Source of the DNA: Clostridia bacterium
GTDB taxonomy: Bacteria; Bacillota; Clostridia; Christensenellales; Aristaeellaceae
Length of the DNA stretch: 64,000 nucleotides
Direction: 5' to 3'
NCBI GenBank assembly: GCA_017526525.1
Contig: JAFXRG010000005.1
Span: 34,944 to 98,943, forward strand
Shown here: piece by piece, positions 32,587-41,115 of the stretch
How the letters are laid out: each line of letters opens with the position of its first letter
Position numbering within the stretch: the stretch's first letter is position 1
The notes under the pieces: generated by a model
Seen by the model: only the letters and a program-made list of their open reading frames with translations
What the model was told of the DNA's origin: nothing
The model's database searches: none
Made by a program: the position numbers and the translations under genes

Positions 32587-34329
32587 ATGCCGATGGACGG
32601 ACTGACGGTAGGCTTTGCGGCCCGGGAACTGGACCGGATGCTGAAGGGCGGAAGGGTGGACCGGATTACCCAGCCGGAACGGGACGCGGTGGTGATGGTG
32701 ATCCGCGCCGGCAGCGAAAACCACAAGCTGCTGCTGTGCGCTTCCCCCAACAACGCCCGGTGCCACCTGACCGGCGGATCCTTTACCAATCCCCTGGAGC
32801 CGCCGTCCCTCTGCATGCTGATGCGTAAACAGCTGACCGGCGCCCGGATTACGGAGATCCGCCAGGAAAACGGGGACCGGATCCTGCGGGTGGACATGGA
32901 CGCGGTGAATGAGCTTGGCGACCATGTGCTGCGGCGGCTGGTGCTGGAAATCATGGGCCGGCATTCCAACCTGATGCTGCTGGACGAAAACGGACGGATC
33001 CTGGAGGCAGCCCGGCATGTGAACGCAGAAATGAGCCGGGTGCGCCAGATCCAGCCCGGCATGATTTACCAGGCCCCGCCCTCCCAGAACAAGCTGAACC
33101 CGGAGAGCCTGCAGGCGGAGGCGCTTGAGGAGCGGCTCCGGAAACGGGAGGGCGGAAGCTTTGCGAAAGCGCTGTCGGATGAAATTGCCGGCCTGAGCCG
33201 GATCAGCGCGGAAGAATTGGCGGAACGGGTGACGAGCCGCGGGGAAGACTGGCCGGAAGACCTGGCGGACGCCTGCCGGCGGCTGGAAAGCCTGCTGCGG
33301 AGGCTGCCGGAGATGGCGGCCCCCTGTGTGCTGCGGGGCGAGGACGGAGAAGCGGAGGATGTTTTTCCGTTTCCGTATCTGAGCCTGGATCTTTCCCGGC
33401 AGGAAAGCAGCCGGACGCTCAGCGCAGCGCTGGACATTTATTACAGCTCCCGGGACGCCAAAGACCGGCTGAGCCAGAAGAGCGCCTCCATGATCCGGAC
33501 CCTGAAGGGACAGGCGGAACGCTGCGCGCGGAAGCTGGCAATGCAGGAGGAGGAACTGGCCTCCGCAGAACGGATGGAAGAATACCGCCGGATGGGAGAG
33601 GCCATCCATGCCAATCTGTATCAGCTGAAAAAGGGAATGGCGGAAGCGGTGTTGCCGGACTGGAACGACCCGGAAGGGGGAACCCTGACGGTGCCGCTGG
33701 ATATCCGGCTGACGCCCATTCAGAACGCACAGAAATATTTCAAAAAATACCAGAAGGCACGTTCCGCCCGGGAAACCGCGGCGGTCCAGCGGGACAAGAC
33801 GCTGGAGGAAATGGATTACCTGGAAAATATGCTGATGGATGCGGAGAACTGCACCGGGGAGAGCGAGCTGGAGGAAATCCGGCGGGAGCTGGTGCGCACC
33901 GGCTATATGAAACGGGTGACCAACCGGCGCCAGCAGCGGCAGCTGCCGGAAAGCAAGCCCTACCGGTATCTTTCCGCGGACGGGATTGAAATCCGGATCG
34001 GGAAAAATTCCCTGCAGAACGACCGGCTGACGCAAAGCGCCGGGGCAAACGAGACGTGGCTGCACGCAAAGGACATTCCGGGCAGCCATGTGATCATCCG
34101 CAGGGAAGGGGAGATTCCGCTTTCCACCCTGCGGCAGGCGGCCATGCTGGCAGCCTGGTACAGCAAAGGCCGGAACAGCTCCACGGTGCCGGTGGACTAT
34201 ACATTGCGGAAGTATGTAAAAAAACCTTCCGGGGCAGCGCCGGGGAAGGTGATCTATACGCATCAGAAAACTGTTTACATTACGGCGGAAGAAGAGGAAA
34301 TCCGCAAAATCCGCCTGGTGGAAGAGTGA
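32587..34329 (+). CDS. rqcH: RqcH/NFACT-family ribosome quality control protein
   Basis: A 580-residue protein, the usual RqcH/FbpA length. It has the NFACT-N domain (MPMDGLTVGFAARELDRML), a central coiled-coil region (about residues 290-360) and the NFACT-R domain (NDRLTQSAGANETWLHAKDIPGSHV, about 475-500). RqcH binds peptidyl-tRNA-obstructed large ribosomal subunits and adds C-terminal Ala tails that mark stalled chains for degradation, using tRNA-Ala. AAGGATG lies 9 bases before the start. It follows ribU by 19 bases, so part of its transcription may be under riboswitch control. It is convergent with the MATE gene. Confidence 0.92.
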   Translation: MPMDGLTVGFAARELDRMLKGGRVDRITQPERDAVVMVIRAGSENHKLLLCASPNNARCHLTGGSFTNPLEPPSLCMLMRKQLTGARITEIRQENGDRILRVDMDAVNELGDHVLRRLVLEIMGRHSNLMLLDENGRILEAARHVNAEMSRVRQIQPGMIYQAPPSQNKLNPESLQAEALEERLRKREGGSFAKALSDEIAGLSRISAEELAERVTSRGEDWPEDLADACRRLESLLRRLPEMAAPCVLRGEDGEAEDVFPFPYLSLDLSRQESSRTLSAALDIYYSSRDAKDRLSQKSASMIRTLKGQAERCARKLAMQEEELASAERMEEYRRMGEAIHANLYQLKKGMAEAVLPDWNDPEGGTLTVPLDIRLTPIQNAQKYFKKYQKARSARETAAVQRDKTLEEMDYLENMLMDAENCTGESELEEIRRELVRTGYMKRVTNRRQQRQLPESKPYRYLSADGIEIRIGKNSLQNDRLTQSAGANETWLHAKDIPGSHVIIRREGEIPLSTLRQAAMLAAWYSKGRNSSTVPVDYTLRKYVKKPSGAAPGKVIYTHQKTVYITAEEEEIRKIRLVEE

Positions 34330-34339
34330 ACGGCCGGCG

Positions 34340-35731
34340 TTATTTTACGGTCCGGGACGGTTCGCTTTTCAGGCGCTTCCAGCGGCCGGAAAGCAGGTAG
34401 GCCAAGCCGATGACGAAGGGAACACAGCCGGAAATGGCGTTTCCGTACCAGAAACCGGTGATGCCCCAGGAGAAAACGACGCCCAGGAGAATGGACAGGC
34501 CGATGCGGCAGGCAACACCGTCCAGCAGGGCCACGGCCAGATTCAGCCTGGAGTTGCCGGAACCGTTGATGAGTGCGAAGGCTGGCGGCCGCAAGGCGCA
34601 GCCGAGATACTGAATCATGGCAACGGGGATATACAGCTCCAGAACCATCTGCAGGACTTCCGGATCCTGGGAGAAAATCCCGAAAAGCCATTCCGGACGG
34701 AACAGGGTAATGAGTGCAAAAACCGCCGAAGGAATCGAAACAATCCAGAGCGCGTGACCGACGATTTTCGGAACGCGCTCTGTTTTTTTCGCACCGAGGG
34801 CCTGGGAAACCATGGCGCCGCCGGCGGCGGAAATGGCCTGAGCCACGATGCTGATCATGTTTTCCAGTTTCCGGGCAATGCCGGTAACGGCAATGGAAAC
34901 CTCGCCGTAGCGGTTGATATAGGAATTGACAAACAGCATGGAAAAGGTGATGGCGGCGGACTGGATGACCATGGGGATGCCCAGGGACAGCAGCGGCCGG
35001 ATCACGTTCCGGGAAATCCTGAAATGGGAAGGCTTGAAATCAAAGTGGATCTGGTCCCGGTGGCGGTAAAGCAGGGAGAGGGCGAAGAGGAAGCTGACGG
35101 CCTGACCGATGACGGTGGCCAGGGCGGCTCCCCGGGGACCCATTCCCAGGGGACCGACGAACAGCAGGTCCAGGACCAGGTTCAGGACCGAGGCGATGGC
35201 AATGAAGATGAAGGGATGCTTGGAATCCCCCATTCCCCGCAGGATGGCGGAGACCAGGTTGTAGCCATAGATGAACACGGCGCCCCAGATACAGGTGATG
35301 CTGTACTGCTTGGTGTATTCCCAGATGGATTCCGGGGTATTCAGCCAGGTCATGATCTGCTGGTAGGTCAGCAGGAACACGCCGGTGATGATAACGGCCA
35401 GGGAAAGGAGCAGCGTAAAGAGCGTGGCCACCATTTCACCGATCAGGTCCTGACGCTTTTCTCCCACATAGCGGGACAGCAGGATCTGGCCGGCGTTGGA
35501 GAAGCCCATGGCAATGAAGGTGACGAGCATCAGCATTTCCCCGCCGATGGAAACGGCGGAAAGACCCCGGGTGCCGACCATCTGGCCGACAACGATCATA
35601 TCCACCATGTTGTAAACCATCTGCAGGAGCCCGGAAAGGAACAGGGGCATGGAAAAGCGGAGCAGCGTTCCCGGAACGCTGCCCTGGGTCAGATCCCTGA
35701 TCAGCTGAGGCTCTTTTCTGGCTGTCCGCAT
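34340..35731 (-). CDS. MATE-family multidrug/cation antiporter
   Basis: A 463-residue inner-membrane protein of the DinF/NorM-like MATE family with about 12 membrane segments. It begins DLTQGSVPGTLLRFSMPLFLSGLLQMVYNMVDMIVVGQMVG, cited here only for its family pattern at about residues 12-52, and has the second-half repeat LSLGIPMVIQSAAITFSMLFVN. It should export organic cations in exchange for H+ or Na+. It begins 6 bases after the GH10 stop, so it is likely on the same transcript. Substrate unknown. Confidence 0.9.
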   Translation of the reverse strand: MRTARKEPQLIRDLTQGSVPGTLLRFSMPLFLSGLLQMVYNMVDMIVVGQMVGTRGLSAVSIGGEMLMLVTFIAMGFSNAGQILLSRYVGEKRQDLIGEMVATLFTLLLSLAVIITGVFLLTYQQIMTWLNTPESIWEYTKQYSITCIWGAVFIYGYNLVSAILRGMGDSKHPFIFIAIASVLNLVLDLLFVGPLGMGPRGAALATVIGQAVSFLFALSLLYRHRDQIHFDFKPSHFRISRNVIRPLLSLGIPMVIQSAAITFSMLFVNSYINRYGEVSIAVTGIARKLENMISIVAQAISAAGGAMVSQALGAKKTERVPKIVGHALWIVSIPSAVFALITLFRPEWLFGIFSQDPEVLQMVLELYIPVAMIQYLGCALRPPAFALINGSGNSRLNLAVALLDGVACRIGLSILLGVVFSWGITGFWYGNAISGCVPFVIGLAYLLSGRWKRLKSEPSRTVK

Positions 35732-35737
35732 GGCTCG

Positions 35738-36964
35738 TTATTCCCCGCGGAGCGTATGATAAACGGTGTCGAAGCAGGTTTTGATCTGATACTTTGTATT
35801 CAGGAAGCAGCCATAGGGGCTGTTCATTTTATAAACATAATTGCCCGTGTCCTTGGGGTCGGCGTCCACCAGGCCCCAGATGCACACGGCGGTCAGCGGA
35901 TGGAAGTCCTCGGTGTTGGCTTTCATGAAGACCTCGCTGAAAAGACGGCCGTAGAAAGCCGCATGTTCGTCAGCCCTGTCCGGGTCAAAATTGCGGACGG
36001 CCATTTCGGTAATCTGCACTTCCAGCCCCTTGGTTCCGAAGATCCGGATGGAATCCTTCACGTTGGTGATCAGGCTTTCCTCCAGGCAGCCTTCCTGCTT
36101 GCCGTAGCCGCCCAGGTAGCCCTGCATGCCGATGCCGTCGATCAGGGGACGGCCGTCCGGATCAAAGGCGCGGATACTGTCCACAAGCGCCAGCGCGGCA
36201 TCCCGCTTTTCCTTCATGAACATGTTGTAATCGTTATAGAACAGCCGGATATCGGCGCCCAGCCGCTCCACCGTGTTCCGGGCACAGAAGAAGGCGTATT
36301 CCACATAATCGCTGCCCACATGGGCATGGAAAAGGTTGTCGCCGCCGTCCCGCACCACGCGGATATGACGGGGATCCTTCGCGTCCCAGTCGGAAGCGCT
36401 GTCCCCGATGGCTTCGTTGACCACGTCCCAGCAGTAGATGACGCCCGGATATTTCTCTTCAAAATGGGAAATAACCTGGTCGATATAGGAGGCCAGCCGG
36501 GCCCGGTTGACTTCCGGAGAGGCAAAAGGCTTTTTCTCGTCGTATTCCTCGTGGAAGAACCAGGGATACTGCATGACCGCGTCCCAGACCAGCACATGGC
36601 CGCGCACGGCGATGCCGAGGCTTTGGGCCCGCTCGATCATCTTATCGGCATTGGCGTAATTCATCCGGGGCATGCCGTCCTCGCTCTTCCGGCAGGCATT
36701 CCGGTCCAGCAGGGAGTAGGCCTTGGTTTCATTGGTGCAGGTGATGGAATTGAAATGCTTCGTAACAAACTGCATATAGGGAGCGTTGTTCATATCCCAG
36801 AAACCGAAACAGCCGCCCAGCCTGAAACCGTAAGGTTCGGCAGCGGGCCAGAGGGGCTCGTAATCTTCATTTGTCCGTCCGGAAAGCATGGGGGCTTCCG
36901 CCGCGGAGAAAACCGGAAGAAGGCAGAGCATCGCCGCCAGAAAAACAGAGAGAATACGGAACAT
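35738..36964 (-). CDS. Secreted GH10 endo-beta-1,4-xylanase
   Basis: A 408-residue exported enzyme with signal peptide MFRILSVFLAAMLCLLPVFSAAEA. The GH10 barrel shows RGHVLVWD, the acid/base Glu184 in WDVVNEAIG, NDYN, GIGMQGYL and the nucleophile Glu320 in EVQITEMAV, with WGLVD near the end. It should cut xylan backbones outside the cell. There is no attached binding module. It is followed directly by a MATE pump gene. Confidence 0.94.
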   Translation of the reverse strand: MFRILSVFLAAMLCLLPVFSAAEAPMLSGRTNEDYEPLWPAAEPYGFRLGGCFGFWDMNNAPYMQFVTKHFNSITCTNETKAYSLLDRNACRKSEDGMPRMNYANADKMIERAQSLGIAVRGHVLVWDAVMQYPWFFHEEYDEKKPFASPEVNRARLASYIDQVISHFEEKYPGVIYCWDVVNEAIGDSASDWDAKDPRHIRVVRDGGDNLFHAHVGSDYVEYAFFCARNTVERLGADIRLFYNDYNMFMKEKRDAALALVDSIRAFDPDGRPLIDGIGMQGYLGGYGKQEGCLEESLITNVKDSIRIFGTKGLEVQITEMAVRNFDPDRADEHAAFYGRLFSEVFMKANTEDFHPLTAVCIWGLVDADPKDTGNYVYKMNSPYGCFLNTKYQIKTCFDTVYHTLRGE

Positions 36965-37003
36965 GACAAATCCTCCCGATACATAAAAAGTACGGACAAA
37001 AAA

Positions 37004-37031
37004 GGTCCGGGTTTATTGTAAAACCCGGACC
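37004..37031 (-). terminator. Terminator of the nucleoside kinase gene
   Basis: An 11-bp stem (GGTCCGGGTTT, 37004-37014, with 37021-37031). On the minus strand a T7 run follows. Confidence 0.8.
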
Positions 37032-37069
37032 CCGTTCTGTCAATGAAGCTTTTTTCCGCCGCGCGTGCC

Positions 37070-38719
37070 TCAGCCTTCTTCATCGAAGGTGCAGCCGCCG
37101 ATGAATTCCCGCAGCAGGGAGAGGGGAGGAATTTCATTCTGGATGGCGGGATCCACATCCGGCAGGTAATTCAGGGCTTTGATCAGCCGGCGGGCCAGCA
37201 GGTAATTGGGGGAATCCGACGGGACATCCTTCAGCAGCCGGTAGGCATAGAGCTTGAGAATCGGCAGTTCATAGTGCAGGGCGGTGTTGAACATGCTGTC
37301 CGCGTTTTCCTGATAGGCGAAAATGTATTTTTCCTCGCCCCGGCGAACGCTGGGCCAGATGGACAGGGTTGCCTCCGGCGCGTATCCGCGGAACTGCTGG
37401 TCCCGTACAATGCGGCGCAGCAGGCGGACGTCCGTGGTGCGGATCCGGTTGTGATCGTCCAGGTTCAGGCAGGTAAGCGCACTGGCGAAGACCCGGTAGA
37501 TTTCATCCGCGGGCAGCCGTTCACTGACCTGGGGATTCAGCCCGTGGATGCCTTCCAGGATAATGATCTCACCGGGCAACAGGGAAGTGGGCGGCGTCAG
37601 GTAATCCTTCCGGCCGGATTCAAAATCATATCCGGGCATGAAGACTTCTTCGCCGTTCAGGAGGCCGATAATCGAGTTGGCCAGGAGATCCACATCCAGC
37701 GCTTCAATGGTTTCAAAGTCCCGGGTGCCGTCCAGCTGGACGGGCAGGTCTTCCCGGTTGATGAAGAAATCGTCCATGGAAATCCGCCGGGAAGGATGAC
37801 CGAACATCTGCAGGTGTACTGCAAGGCGGGCGGAGAAGGTGGTTTTTCCGCTGGCGGAGGGGCCGGCAACCAGCACGATGTGTTTATTCTGCTCGTGAAT
37901 TTTCCGGGCGATGTCATTGATGGCTGACTCATGGAGGGATTCATTGACCCGGATGAAATTGCGGAGGCTTTTATTTTCAATCATGGCGCTGACGTCGCTG
38001 ACGTTGGTGACGCCAAGGATTTCACACCAGTGAGCGCTCTGGCTGAACACCTCCAGGTGCTTGGGCCTGTAAATATAGGGAGCGGCGTGGTCAAAATCAG
38101 AGCCGGCAGGAAGCTGGAGCACAAAGCCGCCCCGAAGCTCAAAGAGGGTGAAGACCGGTACGTAACCTGTGGATACGGTCATGGCGCCGTAGAAGTATTC
38201 CCACATGCCGTCGATGGAGTACATGGTGAACGTCGGCACGGGACGGCGGCTGAGCAGTTCCACCTTGTCCGGCTGATTCAGTTCCTTAAAGTAGTTGATG
38301 GCGTCCTCCCGGGTCCACTGCTTCCGGGTAAACTCAAGATCCAGGTCCACAATCCGGCGCATTTCGTTTTCAATCCGGACGATATCCTGGCGGTGCAGTT
38401 CAATTCCGGGCAGCCGGACAAACACGCCGTAGCCGACGGAGTATTCAATGCGCACCTGCTGATAGGGATAAAGATGGCGCAGCGCCAGCAGCATCACAAA
38501 ACGAAGGGAACGCTCATAGATTCTTCGTCCTTCTTCGTGCTCAAGGGTCAGGGGCGTCAGGGAGCAGTCCCGCCGGACGGGATCGTTCAGTTCGCACACA
38601 ACACCGCCGGAAAGGGCTGCCAGCGTTCCCCGGGGAAACGCATCCAGCGCGATCAGGCAGTTGCGGACGGTGGTACCTTCCGGAAATTCTTTTTGATTGT
38701 TCATGGAACGGATAATCAT
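37070..38719 (-). CDS. Uridine kinase-like nucleoside kinase with a ThrRS-type N-terminal region
   Basis: A 549-residue protein. The N-terminal region (about residues 1-270) resembles the TGS/SAD part of threonyl-tRNA synthetase (FPEGTTVRNCLIAL; HLYPYQQVRIEYSVGYG). The C-terminal half is a phosphoribulokinase/uridine-kinase domain with the P-loop VAGPSASGKTTF (about 288-300), MDDFF and LEGIHGLN. This two-part kind of protein is common in Clostridia and is predicted to phosphorylate uridine or another nucleoside. GGAGG lies 7 bases before the ATG at 38719. It is downstream of the exonuclease gene on the same strand. Confidence 0.87.
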   Translation of the reverse strand: MIIRSMNNQKEFPEGTTVRNCLIALDAFPRGTLAALSGGVVCELNDPVRRDCSLTPLTLEHEEGRRIYERSLRFVMLLALRHLYPYQQVRIEYSVGYGVFVRLPGIELHRQDIVRIENEMRRIVDLDLEFTRKQWTREDAINYFKELNQPDKVELLSRRPVPTFTMYSIDGMWEYFYGAMTVSTGYVPVFTLFELRGGFVLQLPAGSDFDHAAPYIYRPKHLEVFSQSAHWCEILGVTNVSDVSAMIENKSLRNFIRVNESLHESAINDIARKIHEQNKHIVLVAGPSASGKTTFSARLAVHLQMFGHPSRRISMDDFFINREDLPVQLDGTRDFETIEALDVDLLANSIIGLLNGEEVFMPGYDFESGRKDYLTPPTSLLPGEIIILEGIHGLNPQVSERLPADEIYRVFASALTCLNLDDHNRIRTTDVRLLRRIVRDQQFRGYAPEATLSIWPSVRRGEEKYIFAYQENADSMFNTALHYELPILKLYAYRLLKDVPSDSPNYLLARRLIKALNYLPDVDPAIQNEIPPLSLLREFIGGCTFDEEG

Positions 38720-38737
38720 GGCAGTGCCTCCTTCGGT

Positions 38738-39739
38738 TTAATCGAAGGGCATGCTGGAAAGATCGGCATTCAGCAGCTCTTCATCCGGATCGGGAAGAGC
38801 GCCGTGCTCCCGCAGGTAACGGTCCTGCCGTTCCTGCATCTGAAGCTGTTTCGTATGCACATAGGCCACATTGGCCCCGGTGGCGGGAGCTGTGGAACGG
38901 GACATGATCCTTTTTCCGTCCTCATCGATCCGGAAACGCAAGCGGATCAGAATCCGCCCGTGATTTTTACATTTCGCCACAGCAATATATTTGTCAGCGC
39001 TCTGCTTAATATATTCGCCGTCGAGCACAAGAACCCTTCCGCAGCGCGGACAAACCGGATGAATTGCTGCCTCGCTCTGCAGGGCTTCCCGCACGGAGTC
39101 AAAAACGCCACCCGGGGTTTTTTCCCGGGCGTTCCGTTTGGCGTGAATCAGCTGGCGGGGTTTCTGGGGATAGTTCAGCACCGCGGAGGGATCCGGAAGG
39201 GTCTTGAAAACCAGCGCCGTGTACCAGGCGTCATACAGCGCGTTATGGAAAGCCATGGATTCATCCGGAACAATGCCCATCATTTCCATGGCGGTTTTCA
39301 GCCCGGAACGGTCCTTCAGGTGATGCACATCGCTGAAAAGCTTCTGAATATCGCACAGATCCGCAATGGGAATATCCTCGCAGTGGAAAAAGTTGATATT
39401 CTGATACAGCACGCTGATGTCATCGCAGCCCCAGGTCAGGAGGGTGTAATCCTCCCCGCACCAGGCGACAAACTGCTGCAGGGCTTCCCGGAAAGCCGGC
39501 GCCCCGGCAAGTTTTTCGGAATCCAGTCCGGTCATGCGCCGGATTCTCGGATGAATGCGCAGGTAATGGGTGGGAGCAATGGGAATGGAGATCGCTTCGG
39601 CGGGGGTCAGATCCGGACCGAGCCGGACGGCACCGATCTGAATCATTTCGAAAATCAGCTTATCCCCGACCTCGCGGTATGTCCGGCTCTGGTAGCTGAG
39701 CGGCTGGTTCCATTCCAGGTCCAGTACAATATAGGTCAT
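38738..39739 (-). CDS. DEDDh-type 3'-5' exonuclease with C-terminal zinc-ribbon-like region
   Basis: A 333-residue protein. The exonuclease domain (about residues 1-185) has the DEDDh residues: YIVLDLEW with Asp and Glu, a middle Asp in TWGCDDISVL and the HNALYDAWYTALVF end with His and Asp. It resembles KapD/DnaQ-type nucleases. A pair CPRCG...CKNHG (about 225-255) may bind zinc. The N-terminus overlaps the flavoprotein gene by four bases (ATGA), so both are co-translated. The nucleic acid substrate is unknown. Confidence 0.85.
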   Translation of the reverse strand: MTYIVLDLEWNQPLSYQSRTYREVGDKLIFEMIQIGAVRLGPDLTPAEAISIPIAPTHYLRIHPRIRRMTGLDSEKLAGAPAFREALQQFVAWCGEDYTLLTWGCDDISVLYQNINFFHCEDIPIADLCDIQKLFSDVHHLKDRSGLKTAMEMMGIVPDESMAFHNALYDAWYTALVFKTLPDPSAVLNYPQKPRQLIHAKRNAREKTPGGVFDSVREALQSEAAIHPVCPRCGRVLVLDGEYIKQSADKYIAVAKCKNHGRILIRLRFRIDEDGKRIMSRSTAPATGANVAYVHTKQLQMQERQDRYLREHGALPDPDEELLNADLSSMPFD

Positions 39740-40977
39740 AATTCCTCCGGGTTACGTAAACAAGATTGTCCTGCCAGGGCGCCTGTGGACCAGGCAATCT
39801 GCAGGTTGTAGCCGCCGGTGTGGACGTCCACGTCCAGGAGCTCCCCGGCAAAATAAAGATTCGGGATCAGCCGGCTCCGCATGGAGGCGGGATCCACTTC
39901 CCGGGTATTTACACCGCCCCGGGTGACAATCGCTTCCGCCAGGGGGCGGGGCGAACGGACGGACAGGGGAAGCGCCTTCAGGGTTTCTCCCAGGCGGCGC
40001 CGCTGCGCGCCGGTAATCTGGCTGCACTGCACGGTGCCCGGCAGCCCGCAGAGCTGCGGAAACAAATCCGCCAGCCGGGAGGGAAGCAGGGAGGAAAGAA
40101 CCGACTGCAGCATTTTCCTTCCCGAGGCGGAGAAATCCCGCTGCAGACGGGCGTCCAGCTGCTCCGGCGTCAGGCCGGGCTTCAGATCCAGCAGGAGCGA
40201 AGCACGGGACGGGGGATCCGGCAGGTGGCAGCTGGCTTCGAGAACCAGCGGGCCGGAAACGCCGAAATGGGTGAAAAGCATTTCTCCCAGCTCGGACCAG
40301 AGCTCTTTCCGTCCGTTCATCAGCGTCAGGGTGACATTTTTCAGGCTGAGGCCCTGAAGCCCGCGAGGCCAGTCCTCCGCTGTTTCAAGGCCTACCAGCA
40401 CCGGGGCGGGGGAGGTGAGCGTATGCCCGGCTTCCGCCGCAAACCGGTAGCCGTCCCCGGTGGAACCGGTGGACGGATAGCTCATTCCGCCGGTACAGAG
40501 GATTACGGCATCGCAGGGAATTCGTCCGCCGCCGGCAGTGCGTACGGCGGAAATGCGCCCGTTCTCCGTTTCCAGGGAAAGAACGGCGGTGTTCAGGCAA
40601 ATACGGACTCCTGCGGAACGCAGAAGGGACGTGAGGGCTTTTGTCACGTCACTGGCCTTTTCCGAGGCGGGAAAGACCCGCCGGCCCCGCTGCACCGTTA
40701 CGGGACAGCGGGCGCTTTCCAGCAGGGCCATCATATCCGCGGGGGAAAAGCAGCTCAGGGCTCCGTAAAGGAAGCGCGGATTGCGGGAAACATTGGAAAG
40801 AAAGGTATCCCGGTCGCAGTCGTTCGTCAGGTTGCAGCGGCCTTTTCCCGTAATATAGAGTTTTTTTCCAAGCTTTTCATTTTTTTCCAGCAAAGTGACC
40901 GAAGCACCGCCGCGGGCTGCATGCAGGGCAGCCATCATGCCGGCGGCTCCGCCGCCCACAACCAGGATTTCAGGCAT
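39736..40977 (-). CDS. BaiN/HI0933-family FAD-dependent oxidoreductase
   Basis: A 413-residue flavoprotein starting PEILVVGGGAAGMMAALHA (FAD dinucleotide motif). KLYITGKGRCNLTND follows, diagnostic for the HI0933/YhiN/BaiN family, with VILCTGGMSYPSTGSTGDGY and the end VDVHTGGYNLQIAWSTG. One member reduces bile-acid intermediates, but most have no known substrate. It is the first gene of an operon with the exonuclease and probably the kinase. Confidence 0.9.
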   Translation of the reverse strand: MPEILVVGGGAAGMMAALHAARGGASVTLLEKNEKLGKKLYITGKGRCNLTNDCDRDTFLSNVSRNPRFLYGALSCFSPADMMALLESARCPVTVQRGRRVFPASEKASDVTKALTSLLRSAGVRICLNTAVLSLETENGRISAVRTAGGGRIPCDAVILCTGGMSYPSTGSTGDGYRFAAEAGHTLTSPAPVLVGLETAEDWPRGLQGLSLKNVTLTLMNGRKELWSELGEMLFTHFGVSGPLVLEASCHLPDPPSRASLLLDLKPGLTPEQLDARLQRDFSASGRKMLQSVLSSLLPSRLADLFPQLCGLPGTVQCSQITGAQRRRLGETLKALPLSVRSPRPLAEAIVTRGGVNTREVDPASMRSRLIPNLYFAGELLDVDVHTGGYNLQIAWSTGALAGQSCLRNPEEL

Positions 40978-41037
40978 GGCGATCCTCCTTCGGAGAGGAA
41001 AGAACGCGGGACCTCTCCGTCATTTTGTCCGGGAGAG

Positions 41038-41066
41038 ATTATACGGGCAAGCCAGGGATTTTGCAA
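41038..41066 (-). promoter_or_regulatory. Promoter of the flavoprotein-exonuclease operon
   Basis: On the minus strand TTGCAA (41061-41066), 17-base spacer, TATAAT (41038-41043). Confidence 0.7.
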
Positions 41067-41078
41067 TACAGGGGCATG

Positions 41079-41103
41079 AAAAAGCTCCGGCGGGAGCCGG
41101 AGC
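41079..41103 (-). terminator. Terminator of the GGDEF-EAL gene
   Basis: On the minus strand GCTCCGGC, 4-base loop, GCCGGAGC and T5. Confidence 0.8.
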
Positions 41104-41115
41104 GGATCTGCGGGA

